Part shown: positions 37,339-46,769 of the stretch, in pieces
Layout of the letters: each line of letters opens with the position of its first letter
Numbering within the stretch: the first letter of the stretch is position 1
Assembly: GCF_026239695.1 (NCBI RefSeq)
Contig: NZ_JAPIVS010000007.1
Span: 62,001-126,000, forward strand
DNA from: Pedobacter sp. MC2016-15
GTDB lineage: Bacteria > Bacteroidota > Bacteroidia > Sphingobacteriales > Sphingobacteriaceae
Reading direction: 5' to 3'
Length of the DNA stretch: 64,000 nucleotides
The notes under the pieces: model-generated
Seen by the model: only the letters and a program-made list of their open reading frames with translations
The model's database searches: none
Told to the model about the DNA's origin: nothing
Made by a program: the position numbers and the translations under genes

Positions 37339-37953
37339 GTGGAAAAAGTGAATGTTTTAGCACAGTATATGCCTCCTGAAGCTGCTCCGGTAATTGCTAA
37401 ATGGATAGATTATTTTCAGTGCGAATTTAAGATTTCTAAAAGCCGTGCTACCAAGCTTGGGGATTACAGGCATCCATACAAGGAGCTTGGCCACAAAATT
37501 TCTGTAAACAATAACCTCAACAGCTACGCTTTTCTGGTAACTACGGTACATGAGTTTGCGCATTTGCTGACCTGGAACGATCACCGGAATAAGGTTAAGC
37601 CCCATGGGGAGGAATGGAAAGTTAACTTCAAAAGGATGATGAAGCCCTTTCTGGAGAAACAGGTGTTTCCTGCCGATCTTGAGCTGGCCATCACCAGTTA
37701 TCTGAATAACCCTTCTGCTTCCAGTTGTACTGACCTGAAGTTATCGCGGGCACTGAAACGTTATGATGCACTGGCGGACCATACACGTCTGGAAGAGTTG
37801 CCGCGACATACGGTATTTGCCATCAAGGACGGCCGAAGGTTTAAAAAAGGGGAGCAGTTGCGGAAAAGGTTCAGGTGCGAATGCCTGGATAACGGTAATA
37901 TCTATTTGTTTAGTCCGCTGGCAGAAGTACTGGTACTGTCTACAGGTACGTAA
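37339..37953 (+). CDS. SprT-like zinc metalloprotein
   Basis: A 204-residue protein with the SprT-like HExxH-type motif HEFAHLLTW and further GEEWKVNFKRMM, resembling the SprT/Spartan protease fold. I start at GTG 37339 (VEKVNVLAQYMPPEAAPVIAKWIDYFQ); a frame open further upstream lies inside feoB. SprT-like proteins in bacteria are mostly uncharacterised; Spartan in eukaryotes cuts DNA-protein crosslinks. Its 3' end overlaps the convergent gene at 37902 by 52 bp, so the two transcripts would be complementary there. Confidence 0.82.
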   Translation: MEKVNVLAQYMPPEAAPVIAKWIDYFQCEFKISKSRATKLGDYRHPYKELGHKISVNNNLNSYAFLVTTVHEFAHLLTWNDHRNKVKPHGEEWKVNFKRMMKPFLEKQVFPADLELAITSYLNNPSASSCTDLKLSRALKRYDALADHTRLEELPRHTVFAIKDGRRFKKGEQLRKRFRCECLDNGNIYLFSPLAEVLVLSTGT

Positions 37954-38723
37954 ACTGCCTCTTTATCCTTGATTTTCCATTTTAAGCTGAGTTTATCATC
38001 TTTGAATACTGAAGGGAAATTTAAGAGGCTATCTATAAAAGCATCCCTGGTATTGACCAGCAAACTGGCTTTGTAGTTACTGGGATTCTTACTTTTCAGA
38101 AAGATATAATGTGCATCAGGATAAGTGGTGATATTATCAAAAACCATCTCAAACTTATCTTTACCTGCGATCGCATCATCCATACTTTTGATATCATCTG
38201 TATAATCCTCTGCTGGGTATTTGTTATCCGAAGGCTGGACTAAGAGATAGGGCAATGTAGACAGCGCAGCGGCAGAACCGGCAGTTCTGCTGTCCATTTT
38301 GAAGGTTACGTTGTTGCGGAGATAGGTACGGATATTCTTGTATACCTCGACACCTTCATTCATAATTTTGTCCTGCTCTTTTACCAGAATAAGACTATCA
38401 TTTTTAAAATAATAGCTTTTTACGCTGTTGCTGATGTTGCCATTGGCACTATATGTTTTATACAATTTGCCATCGCCGTAGGCACTGTACTTTTCTGCAT
38501 ACACGGAAAGATCCCCCGAAAGGTAGATCAGGCTATATTCTTTTTTGTAATGGCTTAATGTTCTATCTATAGTAGCAGAGTAGTTGAGGATAGATTTATC
38601 AGTCATGCCCGTGGTTCCTCCCTGTCCGGGCAATGCAGCTTGTGGGTGTTCCGATTTAAAGTAATTACAGCTGCAAAATGTAAACAGTAAGCATACTAAA
38701 CTAAAAAACCGGATCGTGTTCAT
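37902..38723 (-). CDS. Hypothetical lipoprotein
   Basis: A 273-residue protein of unknown family. Signal peptide with lipobox ending FCSC (Cys about residue 19), then a mature part with mostly polar residues, several Tyr/Ser-rich stretches (TLSHYKKEYSLIYLSGDLSVYAEKYSAYGDGKLYKTYSAN) and a possible beta-rich fold. Nothing in the sequence suggests an enzyme. It converges on and overlaps the SprT-like gene by 52 bp. The upstream gap to the E1 stop is about 60 bp. Confidence 0.72.
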   Translation of the reverse strand: MNTIRFFSLVCLLFTFCSCNYFKSEHPQAALPGQGGTTGMTDKSILNYSATIDRTLSHYKKEYSLIYLSGDLSVYAEKYSAYGDGKLYKTYSANGNISNSVKSYYFKNDSLILVKEQDKIMNEGVEVYKNIRTYLRNNVTFKMDSRTAGSAAALSTLPYLLVQPSDNKYPAEDYTDDIKSMDDAIAGKDKFEMVFDNITTYPDAHYIFLKSKNPSNYKASLLVNTRDAFIDSLLNFPSVFKDDKLSLKWKIKDKEAVYVPVDSTSTSASGLNK

Positions 38724-38782
38724 AAGGTCTTGGTAATTGGGTTGATATCAGCTATAAGGCTATTATCGTGCCAATGAAATCC

Positions 38783-40759
38783 TTAGTAAGCCAATAATTT
38801 TTGGATAGAGGTATGTAACCTGCTTTTGGCGAGAAACTGATCCTCCAGTATATTGTTCATCGGGATGGCGGTATCCAGACTTGCACAACGCATCACAGGG
38901 GCATCCAGCATACTGAAGCAGTTCTCGGCAATCCAGGCTGCCAGTTCTGCCCCAAAACCGTTGCTCAGTGTATCTTCATGTAAGATCAGTACTCTTCCTG
39001 TCTTTTTTACGGCCTCCGCCACAGCATCCTGATCCCAGGGTTGTAAGCTGCAGAGATCCAGTAGTGTTGCTGACAACTGCGGGTATTCTGCCAGGTAAGC
39101 GAGTGCCCAGTGTACCCCAAGGCCGTAGGTGATGATACTGAGTTGCTCACCTTGGCTGAGTACATTCGCTTTACCTATTTGCATGGTATAATACCCCGAC
39201 GGAACCTGTCCGCTGATGTTTCTGTACAGATATTTATGCTCAAAATACAGTACTGGGTTGGGGTCTTCTATGGCGGCTAACAGTAGTCCTTTCGCATCCG
39301 CGGGGAAGGCGGGATACACAATCTTTAAACCCGGTGTTTTCGTAAACCAGGCTTCATTGCTCTGGGAATGGAAAGGTCCGGCACCGGTTCCTGCACCGGT
39401 AGGCATTCGGATAACTACATCAGCCTTCTCTCCCCAGCGGTAATGCGTTTTTGCGAGGTTATTTACGATCTGGTTAAATCCACAGGTGACGAAATCAGCA
39501 AACTGCATTTCTATCACCGCCTTATATCCATTGATGGACAAGCCCAGTCCGGCACCTACGATGGCGGATTCACAGATGGGGGTATTGCGTACCCTGGCTT
39601 TCCCGAACTCCTCAGCAAAACCCTGTGTGATCTTGAAGGCTCCGCCATATTCAGCAATATCCTGGCCCATCAAAATCAGGTTACCGTGCTTTTGCATGCC
39701 AGTTCTGAGTCCGTCGCTGATCGCATCAATATACCTCATCTTATTACTTACCCTTGAGGGCGCTGCAGGCAGGGGATGATGTGGTTTGTACATATCACTG
39801 AGTTCCTCCTCTGCTGAGGATACCGGTTCAGGATCATGAAAGGATAATTCTATTTCCTGATCAATCTGGATTTTGAAATCTGACCTGATTTTTTGTATGG
39901 ATTCAGGGCTGAGCACTTGTTGTGCCACCAGATAATCTTCGAAGTTCTGCAGCGGATCTTTCTGCTGCCATTCTTCCAGCAATGCTGCAGGAACATATTT
40001 TGTACCTGAGGCTTCCTCATGTCCCCTCATTCTGAAAGTTAAACACTCCACCAGTACCGGTCTGGGCTTAGTTCTTATCTTTTCTGCGATTGCGGAGAGG
40101 GTATCCAGCACTTCCAGCACATTGTTGCCATCGATCTGCAAACCTTCGATACCATAACCTGGTGCTTTATCGCTCAGGTTTGCACAATTGTACTGTTCCG
40201 TAATGGGAGTAGAGAGGCCATAGCCGTTATTTTCTATAAGAAAGATTACTGGTAAATTCCAAACGGAAGCTACATTGATGGCTTCGTGGAAGTCGCCCTC
40301 ACTGGTGGCACCTTCACCACTGAAAACTAGTGTAACTTTTTCCTTTTTACCGATCAGATCTGCCAGGGCTATGCCATCTGCAATGGCCAGCTGAGGCCCC
40401 AGATGGGAGATCATCCCGATAATCTTATGGTGCTGTGTACCGAAATGGAAGGACCTGTCGCGGCCTTTGGTAAAACCTGTGGCTTTCCCCTGCCATTGTC
40501 CCATCAGTTTTCTAAGGGGGATCTTTCTGGCGGTAAAGACACCGAGGTTGCGGTGCATTGGCAGGATATATTCATCGGCATTCATTGCCAGGCTGGCACC
40601 AACAGCAATGGCTTCCTGACCGATTCCTGAGAACCATTTTCCTATTCTGCCCTGCCTCAGCAGGATCAGCATTTTTTCTTCGACGAGTCTGGGATAGAGC
40701 AATTCCCTATAGATGGATATAAGGGTACTATTGCTTTTATCTCTCCGGTCGAACTGCAT
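38783..40759 (-). CDS. 2-oxoacid dehydrogenase E1, fused alpha and beta subunits
   Basis: A 658-residue fusion. Residues 1-320 are the E1-alpha type with ThDP motif GEGATSEGDFHEAINVASVWNLPVIFLIENN; residues 340-658 are the E1-beta type (MRYIDAISDGLRTGMQKHGNLILMGQDIAEYGG, PICESAIVGAGLGLS, YEFHKYLYR-like region LYFEHKYLYR, ILHEDTLSNGFGAE). Branched-chain 2-oxoacid or pyruvate is the likely substrate; Bacteroidota commonly carry this fused form annotated as BCKDH E1. The E2 and E3 partners are not in the window. Starts 3 bp after the stop of the LutB-like gene, so the pair is cotranscribed. Confidence 0.92.
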   Translation of the reverse strand: MQFDRRDKSNSTLISIYRELLYPRLVEEKMLILLRQGRIGKWFSGIGQEAIAVGASLAMNADEYILPMHRNLGVFTARKIPLRKLMGQWQGKATGFTKGRDRSFHFGTQHHKIIGMISHLGPQLAIADGIALADLIGKKEKVTLVFSGEGATSEGDFHEAINVASVWNLPVIFLIENNGYGLSTPITEQYNCANLSDKAPGYGIEGLQIDGNNVLEVLDTLSAIAEKIRTKPRPVLVECLTFRMRGHEEASGTKYVPAALLEEWQQKDPLQNFEDYLVAQQVLSPESIQKIRSDFKIQIDQEIELSFHDPEPVSSAEEELSDMYKPHHPLPAAPSRVSNKMRYIDAISDGLRTGMQKHGNLILMGQDIAEYGGAFKITQGFAEEFGKARVRNTPICESAIVGAGLGLSINGYKAVIEMQFADFVTCGFNQIVNNLAKTHYRWGEKADVVIRMPTGAGTGAGPFHSQSNEAWFTKTPGLKIVYPAFPADAKGLLLAAIEDPNPVLYFEHKYLYRNISGQVPSGYYTMQIGKANVLSQGEQLSIITYGLGVHWALAYLAEYPQLSATLLDLCSLQPWDQDAVAEAVKKTGRVLILHEDTLSNGFGAELAAWIAENCFSMLDAPVMRCASLDTAIPMNNILEDQFLAKSRLHTSIQKLLAY

Positions 40760-40762
40760 AGG

Positions 40763-42154
40763 TTAAATGTCTGTTTTGCTTTTTTGTTTCTCCTGCCACT
40801 GTGCAGCAAAAGATTTGTCGGCAATTTCTGGCATAGCACGATACTTACCCCACATCTTTTTAAAGAAGAATTTGAGCAGGAAGTTTTTGATCTTTCCTCC
40901 AACCATATCCATCCGGGAGCGTTTGGACATGCCCGTGTTCCACATTTTCCAACCGATGTCCTCTACTTTTGTATTTTCATGTTGTTCTGCGGCATCCCTT
41001 CGGTTAAACAGCAGCATTTTATGAATATCGATCTTAACGGGGCATACTTCTGAACATTTTCCGCAAAGGCTGGAGGCATAGCTGAGGTGTTTGAAATCCT
41101 TCATCCCCTGTAAATGTGGAGTGATGAGCGAACCGATCGGGCCGCTGTAAGTGGTGTTATATGTATGTCCACCGATGTTTTTATAGATCGGGCAGGCATT
41201 GAGACAGGCTCCGCAACGGATGCAATATAAACCCTGGCGCTGATCTTTCTGGGCCAGCAGGTTTGTACGTCCGTTGTCCAGCAGGATAACATACATTTCT
41301 TCGGGTCCGTCAGTTTCATGCGGCTGTCGTGGCCCACTGAGGATGGTATTGTAAACTGTGAGGTTCTGACCTGTTCCATGGCTGGCCAGCAGCGGCCAGA
41401 AAAGATCCAGGTCGGCCATCGAAGGAATGATCTTTTCGATCCCTACAATGGCAATATGTATCTTGGGGAAGGTAGTGCTTAATCTGGCATTCCCTTCGTT
41501 CTCCGTAAGCGCTATACTGCCTGTATCGGCAATGAGGAAGTTGCCTCCGGTGATACCAATATCAGCAGTGAGGTATTTTTCCCTCAGCAGTTCCCGGGCT
41601 TTCTGTGTGAGCTGCTGCGGTGTGTAGTCTATCGGAGTGCCGAATTTCTCGTGGAAAAGCTTCGCGATATCCTCTTTGGTAAGGTGCATTGCAGGAGTAA
41701 CGATATGGTATGGAGCCTGGCCAAGGAGCTGTACGATGAATTCTCCAAGGTCGCTTTCCAGCGAGTTAATGTCATTTTTCTCGAGGAAATCATTCAAATG
41801 AATTTCTTCGGTGATCATCGACTTGGACTTGATAACCGTTTTACCGCCGCTTTTGCTGATAATATTTAATATCTCCCGCTGTGCCTCTTCGGTATCGTTT
41901 GCCCAGATTACTTTACCGCCACGACGCTGAAAGTTGGCTTCAAATTCTGGTAAGAATTTGTCGAGGTTCTCCATTACTCTCCATTTGATCGTATGGGCCT
42001 TCTTTTTTGAGTTCTCTAAATTCTCAAATTTAGTGAGGCCTCTCTCAACCGCGGCATTATATTTACCAATGTTATGGTTAATCGTGTCACGGTGATCCAG
42101 ATCAAATGCCTTCTCATCTGCCTTTACCAAAAACTCCTCAGCAATCTTCGTCAT
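40763..42154 (-). CDS. LutB-like lactate-utilisation iron-sulfur protein
   Basis: A 463-residue protein: an N-terminal LUD domain (about 60-310, with GGGKVIWANDTEEAQREI-type and MITEEIHLN stretches) and a C-terminal two-cluster ferredoxin-type domain with CIRCGACLNACPIY and CGKCSEVCPVKIDIH. LutB works with LutA and LutC in L-lactate oxidation in Bacillus; here only the B-type gene is present and it is paired with a 2-oxoacid dehydrogenase gene 3 bp downstream. I start at ATG 42154 (TKIAEEFLVKA); a longer in-frame start would run through the terminator hairpin at 42190. A TATATTTG box lies directly upstream of this ATG, which would leave almost no leader. Confidence 0.88.
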   Translation of the reverse strand: MTKIAEEFLVKADEKAFDLDHRDTINHNIGKYNAAVERGLTKFENLENSKKKAHTIKWRVMENLDKFLPEFEANFQRRGGKVIWANDTEEAQREILNIISKSGGKTVIKSKSMITEEIHLNDFLEKNDINSLESDLGEFIVQLLGQAPYHIVTPAMHLTKEDIAKLFHEKFGTPIDYTPQQLTQKARELLREKYLTADIGITGGNFLIADTGSIALTENEGNARLSTTFPKIHIAIVGIEKIIPSMADLDLFWPLLASHGTGQNLTVYNTILSGPRQPHETDGPEEMYVILLDNGRTNLLAQKDQRQGLYCIRCGACLNACPIYKNIGGHTYNTTYSGPIGSLITPHLQGMKDFKHLSYASSLCGKCSEVCPVKIDIHKMLLFNRRDAAEQHENTKVEDIGWKMWNTGMSKRSRMDMVGGKIKNFLLKFFFKKMWGKYRAMPEIADKSFAAQWQEKQKSKTDI

Positions 42155-42189
42155 CTTCAAATATAAATAAATACGTTTATAGGTAAACA

Positions 42190-42219
42190 AAAAAACCTGC
42201 CGGTTGGGGCAGGTTTTTT
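42190..42219 (-). terminator. Rho-independent terminator of the M28 peptidase/tatC unit
   Basis: AAAAAACCTGCC (42190-42201) is the exact reverse complement of GGCAGGTTTTTT (42208-42219) with a 6-nt loop. On the minus strand it gives a GC stem followed by a long U-tract. It lies 20 bp past the stop of the peptidase gene. Confidence 0.9.
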
Positions 42220-42238
42220 ATTGTTTTACAAGTATTTT

Positions 42239-43858
42239 TTATTTTTTAGGAGTACCATCTTCGTTTTTGTCCACTACAGGGCGTTTAGCGCCGTTCGCGA
42301 GTTCCCATGCAGTGTAATAAACCAGCTGAGCGCGTTTGCTGAGCAGGTCAAAATTGATTTTGCTCACTTCATCTCCGGGCTGGTGGTAATCTGCGTGTAC
42401 ACCACTGAAGTAAAAGATAACCGGGATACCATGTTTAGCGAAGTTATAATGATCTGAACGGTAGTAGAACTGATTTGGATCTGTCCTGTTATTGTATCTC
42501 ATATCCAGGTTCATTTTGATGTTATCGTCATTCGCTTTGATACCGATGGCATTCAGGTCGGAACTTAACATATCAGAACCAATAATATAGATATATTCAG
42601 GATTGTCCTGGTGTGCATCATCAACACGTCCGATCATATCGATATTCAGGTCAGTAATGGTTTTATCCAGTGGAAATACCGGGTGTTCTGAATACCATTC
42701 AGATCCAAGTAATCCTTTCTCTTCACCAACAACGGTCATAAACAGGATGCTTCTTTTTGGTCCTTTACCTGCTTTTTTTGCTTTGGTGAAAGCATCTGCA
42801 AGCAACATCACTCCTGTAGTACCAGAACCATCATCATCAGCACCATTGTTCACTTTATCCGGGCCGGAAGTTGTGAGTCCGATATGGTCATAGTGACCGG
42901 TGATGACCAGGATCTCATCTTTCAGAACAGGATCAGATCCTTCCAGGAAACCCAGTACGTTCTCTGCCCTTACTTTAACTTCTTCTTTTGCTGCTTTTCC
43001 GGCTACGGCAACCTTTAAGTTCCGGGATGCCGGCTTTCCTGAAGAAGTAATTTTTTGCTGCAAAGCTGACACTGTAGTACCTGCAGCTTTTAACAATTCA
43101 TTAGCAGTAGCAGTGGATACTCTGATTGACGCAAGTGTATTTGCGCTCTGCAGTTTTGCCGTGTTTGCTGCGTTTTTCAGCATCACGTCACCTTTGCCAC
43201 TGTAGTTCATTTTCATCTCTTCAGTGATGTTATCCAGATTTGGATCGATCTGAATCACTGCAAGTGCTTTGTGCGAAGCCAGGTATTGTATTTTTGCCTG
43301 CTGAGCAGCCATCATCTTTCTTCTGGCAGCACGGTCTGCAGGAGCAGCAGCAGTGTCTTTAGTTGTTGGATCGCCATAAGCAAAAATCAACACTACTTTT
43401 CCTGCAACATCTACACCTGCAAAGTCATTGTAACCCTGCTGATCCAGGCCATAGCCTGCGAAAACGATATCTTTTGCATCGAAATTGAATCCGCCTAAAG
43501 CAACTGTAGAAGCAGAAACTACGAAATCTTTGGCATATTCCTTCGTTTGTCCATTGATGGATAAAGCCATCCCGCTAAGGTTATAGGAAACCATATCAAT
43601 CGGCTGGAAATAACTTCCGTTCACAGGAGCTTTTAAACTCAGTGATTTAAAATAATCCCTGATATAATCAGCGGCCATCCAGGCGCCTTTTTTACCGGTT
43701 TCCCTACCTTCATACTCATCAGATGCCAGCACTGACAAATGTTTGTAGGCATTGTCTTTATTGATGGAGGTGCTGAATTTCTCGGCAGTTTTGTTTTGTG
43801 CAGCACAGCCCAGGCATAGTAATAAGGCTAAGCTGGTGCTTAAAAATTGTTTGTTCAT
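42239..43858 (-). CDS. Secreted M28-family metallopeptidase with PA domain
   Basis: A 539-residue exported aminopeptidase-type enzyme. Signal peptide at the N-terminus (LALLLCLGCAAQN, possibly a lipoprotein), a protease-associated domain (about 100-260), then an M28 zinc-peptidase core with metal ligands in ITGHYDHIG, NGADDDGSG, VVGEEKGLLGSEWYSEHP and LNIDMIGR, and a last His in YYRSDHYNFAKHGIP. Two zincs are expected. It lies 3 bp from tatC and probably shares its transcript. Substrates are peptides in the periplasm or outside the cell. Confidence 0.9.
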   Translation of the reverse strand: MNKQFLSTSLALLLCLGCAAQNKTAEKFSTSINKDNAYKHLSVLASDEYEGRETGKKGAWMAADYIRDYFKSLSLKAPVNGSYFQPIDMVSYNLSGMALSINGQTKEYAKDFVVSASTVALGGFNFDAKDIVFAGYGLDQQGYNDFAGVDVAGKVVLIFAYGDPTTKDTAAAPADRAARRKMMAAQQAKIQYLASHKALAVIQIDPNLDNITEEMKMNYSGKGDVMLKNAANTAKLQSANTLASIRVSTATANELLKAAGTTVSALQQKITSSGKPASRNLKVAVAGKAAKEEVKVRAENVLGFLEGSDPVLKDEILVITGHYDHIGLTTSGPDKVNNGADDDGSGTTGVMLLADAFTKAKKAGKGPKRSILFMTVVGEEKGLLGSEWYSEHPVFPLDKTITDLNIDMIGRVDDAHQDNPEYIYIIGSDMLSSDLNAIGIKANDDNIKMNLDMRYNNRTDPNQFYYRSDHYNFAKHGIPVIFYFSGVHADYHQPGDEVSKINFDLLSKRAQLVYYTAWELANGAKRPVVDKNEDGTPKK

Positions 43859-43861
43859 GTC

Positions 43862-44755
43862 TTAGTCTTGTTTGGGTGCTTTACGTGTTCCATAAAGCTC
43901 TTTATTCTTTTTACCTTCGATGTAGGCTGATATATAGATACTCAATTCATATAGAAGGAAAAGCGGGAAGGCTACAACAAGCATGGTAATCATGTCAGGT
44001 GTAGGCGTTACAATTGCAGCGATAATCAGGATGACAACTACCGCATAACGACGGCTGGCTCTCATGAACGCAGGGGTCATCACACCAAACAGTGACAAAA
44101 TGTAAATGATTACAGGTAGTTCAAAGATAATTCCCGTTCCGATGGTTAAAGTTGCTATGGAAGAGAGGTAAGAATCAATGGTAAAGGTATTTTCAATCAT
44201 CGGACTGATCGAAAAGCCTGTCAGGAAATTTATCGATAGGGGACAGATGATAAAATAACCAAAAAATACACCGGTGAAAAAAAGTATCGAAGCAAAGAAT
44301 ACAAAACCGCGGGCTGACTTTCTTTCTTTGTCATGCAAGGCTGGTTTGATGAACAGCCACAATTCAAACAGCAGGTAGGGGATACCAAAAACAATTCCCG
44401 TCATGATACAGGAGTTGATCTGAAGCGTAAACTGTCCTGCCATTTCTGTATTGATGATTTTACCTTTTATTTCTGTAATACAAAAATCGGCACCCAGCGA
44501 AGGAAACTGGGCCACCAGTTTACACATCATACGGTAAGTCCAGAAATCAGGACTTTTAGGGCCCATGATCACTACATTGAAAAGGTATTCGTAATACCAG
44601 AAAGCGAGACCCGTAAAAATTACTATCGCCAATAAAGCACGCAGGAGGTGTTTTCTTAATACATCAATATGGTCAAAAAAGGACATTTCGGCTTCTAAAC
44701 TCTTTCCTTTATTCTTAACGGCCTCTATAAGGTCCTGCGCTCTATTATCACTCAT
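43862..44755 (-). CDS. tatC: Sec-independent protein translocase TatC
   Basis: A 297-residue inner-membrane protein with six predicted helices, the receptor for twin-arginine signal peptides. Typical elements: an N-terminal cytoplasmic SFFDHIDVLRKHLLRALLAI, periplasmic loops, and FSISPMIENTFTIDSYLSSI... then ELPVIIYILSLFGVMTPAFMRASRRYAVVVILIIAAIVTPTPDMITMLVVAFPLFLLYELSIYI. The N-terminal 20 residues form an extra charged leader compared with E. coli. tatA genes are near 19 kb on the other strand, so the Tat set is split into two loci. Confidence 0.95.
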   Translation of the reverse strand: MSDNRAQDLIEAVKNKGKSLEAEMSFFDHIDVLRKHLLRALLAIVIFTGLAFWYYEYLFNVVIMGPKSPDFWTYRMMCKLVAQFPSLGADFCITEIKGKIINTEMAGQFTLQINSCIMTGIVFGIPYLLFELWLFIKPALHDKERKSARGFVFFASILFFTGVFFGYFIICPLSINFLTGFSISPMIENTFTIDSYLSSIATLTIGTGIIFELPVIIYILSLFGVMTPAFMRASRRYAVVVILIIAAIVTPTPDMITMLVVAFPLFLLYELSIYISAYIEGKKNKELYGTRKAPKQD

Positions 44756-44833
44756 GAATATAATTTGTAAACAAAAATACCATTCTATTTAATTTAGAAT
44801 GGTATTTACGTTAAATATAATAATTAGATCTTT

Positions 44834-46174
44834 TTAATCAGTAAAAACAAAAGTTTCCATGAATTTTGTGGTGAAATTACCTGCCCTGAAGTTAGGATCT
44901 TTCATTAATTTCAAGTGGAAAGGAATGGTAGTTTTTACACCTTCAATCACAAATTCACTTAAAGCGCGTTCCATGGTACTGATAGCTTCTTCGCGTGTTT
45001 GTGCTGTACAGATCAGCTTCGCAATCATGGAATCATAGTTTGAAGGGATCTGATAACCCGCATAAACGTGAGTATCAACCCTTACGCCATGACCACCTGG
45101 TGAATGGAAGTTTGTGATCTTTCCTGGTGAAGGCCTGAAGTTATTGTAAGGATCTTCAGCATTGATCCTGCATTCGATAGAGTGCAAATTAGGGAAGTAA
45201 TTCTTTCCTGAAATTGGCACACCTGAAGCAACTTTTATTTGTTCTTTAATTAAATCGTAGTTGATGATCTCTTCTGTTACCGGATGTTCTACCTGGATAC
45301 GGGTATTCATTTCCATGAAATAGAAGTTACGGTGTTTGTCTACCAGGAATTCGATGGTTCCTGCACCTTCGTAAGATACTGCAGTAGCACCTTTGATGGC
45401 AGCTTCACCCATACGGTCTCTCAGCTCTGGAGTCATAAACGGAGAAGGAGCTTCTTCTACCAGTTTCTGATGACGACGCTGAATAGAGCAATCGCGTTCT
45501 GATAAGTGACATGCTTTGCCATACTGATCACCAATAATCTGGATCTCGATATGTCTTGGATCTTCAATATATTTCTCAAGATAAAGACCATCATTACCGA
45601 AGGCAGCACCAGACTCCTGTCTTGCGCTATCCCAGGCATTTTCAAAGTCTTCATCTTTCCAAACCACGCGCATTCCGCGGCCACCACCACCGGCAGTAGC
45701 TTTGAGGATGACAGGGTAACCAACTTTATTAGCCAGTTCGATACCTTCTTTTACACTTTCCAGTAATCCTTCAGATCCCGGAATGGTAGGTACACCTGCT
45801 TTTTTCATGGTTTCTTTGGCTGATGCTTTATCACCCATAGAGTTGATCTGCTCAGGTGTAGCGCCAATGAATTTAATACCGTAGTCTCTGCAAACAGAAG
45901 AGAATTTTGCATTCTCTGACAAGAAACCATAACCCGGATGTATAGCATCCGCATTGGTTAATTCAGCAGCAGAGATAATATTTGGAATACTCAGATAAGA
46001 ATCTTTACTCGGAGGCGGGCCTATACAAACAGCTTCATCCGCGAAACGAACATGTAGACTTTCCCTATCTGCAGTAGAGTAAACAGCGACAGTTTTAATG
46101 CCCATTTCTTTACAGGTACGAATAATACGCAAGGCAATCTCGCCCCTGTTGGCAATTAATATTTTTTTAAACAT
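44834..46174 (-). CDS. accC: Acetyl-CoA carboxylase, biotin carboxylase subunit
   Basis: Carboxylates the biotin on AccB using ATP and bicarbonate. A 446-residue ATP-grasp protein: [12 protein letters not shown] at the N-terminus, [13 protein letters not shown] loop, [15 protein letters not shown] in the grasp core, and a biotin-carboxylase C domain ([14 protein letters not shown]). I use the ATG at 46174 ([13 protein letters not shown]) rather than an upstream in-frame codon, because that start matches family length. 34 bp separate it from accB; together they supply half of the carboxylase (AccA/AccD absent here). Confidence 0.96.
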   Translation of the reverse strand: MFKKILIANRGEIALRIIRTCKEMGIKTVAVYSTADRESLHVRFADEAVCIGPPPSKDSYLSIPNIISAAELTNADAIHPGYGFLSENAKFSSVCRDYGIKFIGATPEQINSMGDKASAKETMKKAGVPTIPGSEGLLESVKEGIELANKVGYPVILKATAGGGGRGMRVVWKDEDFENAWDSARQESGAAFGNDGLYLEKYIEDPRHIEIQIIGDQYGKACHLSERDCSIQRRHQKLVEEAPSPFMTPELRDRMGEAAIKGATAVSYEGAGTIEFLVDKHRNFYFMEMNTRIQVEHPVTEEIINYDLIKEQIKVASGVPISGKNYFPNLHSIECRINAEDPYNNFRPSPGKITNFHSPGGHGVRVDTHVYAGYQIPSNYDSMIAKLICTAQTREEAISTMERALSEFVIEGVKTTIPFHLKLMKDPNFRAGNFTTKFMETFVFTD

Positions 46175-46208
46175 ATAATTGATAAGATGATGATTTGCTA
46201 AAAGCAAA

Positions 46209-46700
46209 TTACATAGGTTCTACTAAAAATAATGGTTGGTCATATTCTACCGGAGATGAATTGTCTACCAGTACTTTAACTACTCTTCCAGAAACTTCAC
46301 TTTCAATTTCGTTGAATAACTTCATAGCCTCGATGATGCAAATTACCTTACCCACAGCGATCTCATCACCAACATTTACAAATGATGGTTTTTCAGGGCT
46401 TGATGAACGGTAAAATGTACCGATCATTGGAGATTTAACAGTAATATATTTTGAAGTATCCTCTGCTGCTACTGCTGCTGGTTCAGCTACCGGAGCTGCA
46501 TTTGCGATCACAGCAGCTGGTTGTGCAGCTGGTGCTCCTGCCAGCACTTGTGGTGCTACAGCGGGTACAGTAGTATTTATAACCGTTGGGGTCTGGTTAG
46601 TTTTGATAGTGATTTTGAAGTCTTTTTGTTCAATAGCAACTTCATTGACGCCCGAACGAGAAACAAATTTAATGAGTTCCTGAATTTGTTTGATATCCAT
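46209..46700 (-). CDS. accB: Biotin carboxyl carrier protein
   Basis: A 163-residue AccB. Biotin is attached at Lys127 in [16 protein letters not shown], and the domain (about 85-163) is a biotinyl fold. The N-terminal 30 residues and a Pro/Ala-rich linker ([21 protein letters not shown]) are normal for the family. Cotranscribed with accC. Confidence 0.96.
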   Translation of the reverse strand: MDIKQIQELIKFVSRSGVNEVAIEQKDFKITIKTNQTPTVINTTVPAVAPQVLAGAPAAQPAAVIANAAPVAEPAAVAAEDTSKYITVKSPMIGTFYRSSSPEKPSFVNVGDEIAVGKVICIIEAMKLFNEIESEVSGRVVKVLVDNSSPVEYDQPLFLVEPM

Positions 46701-46769
46701 TTTGTGGTATTTTGTTGAAAAGATTTCTGTCTTATAAAGACTCTAAGTTAATATTTATTATCGTATAAA

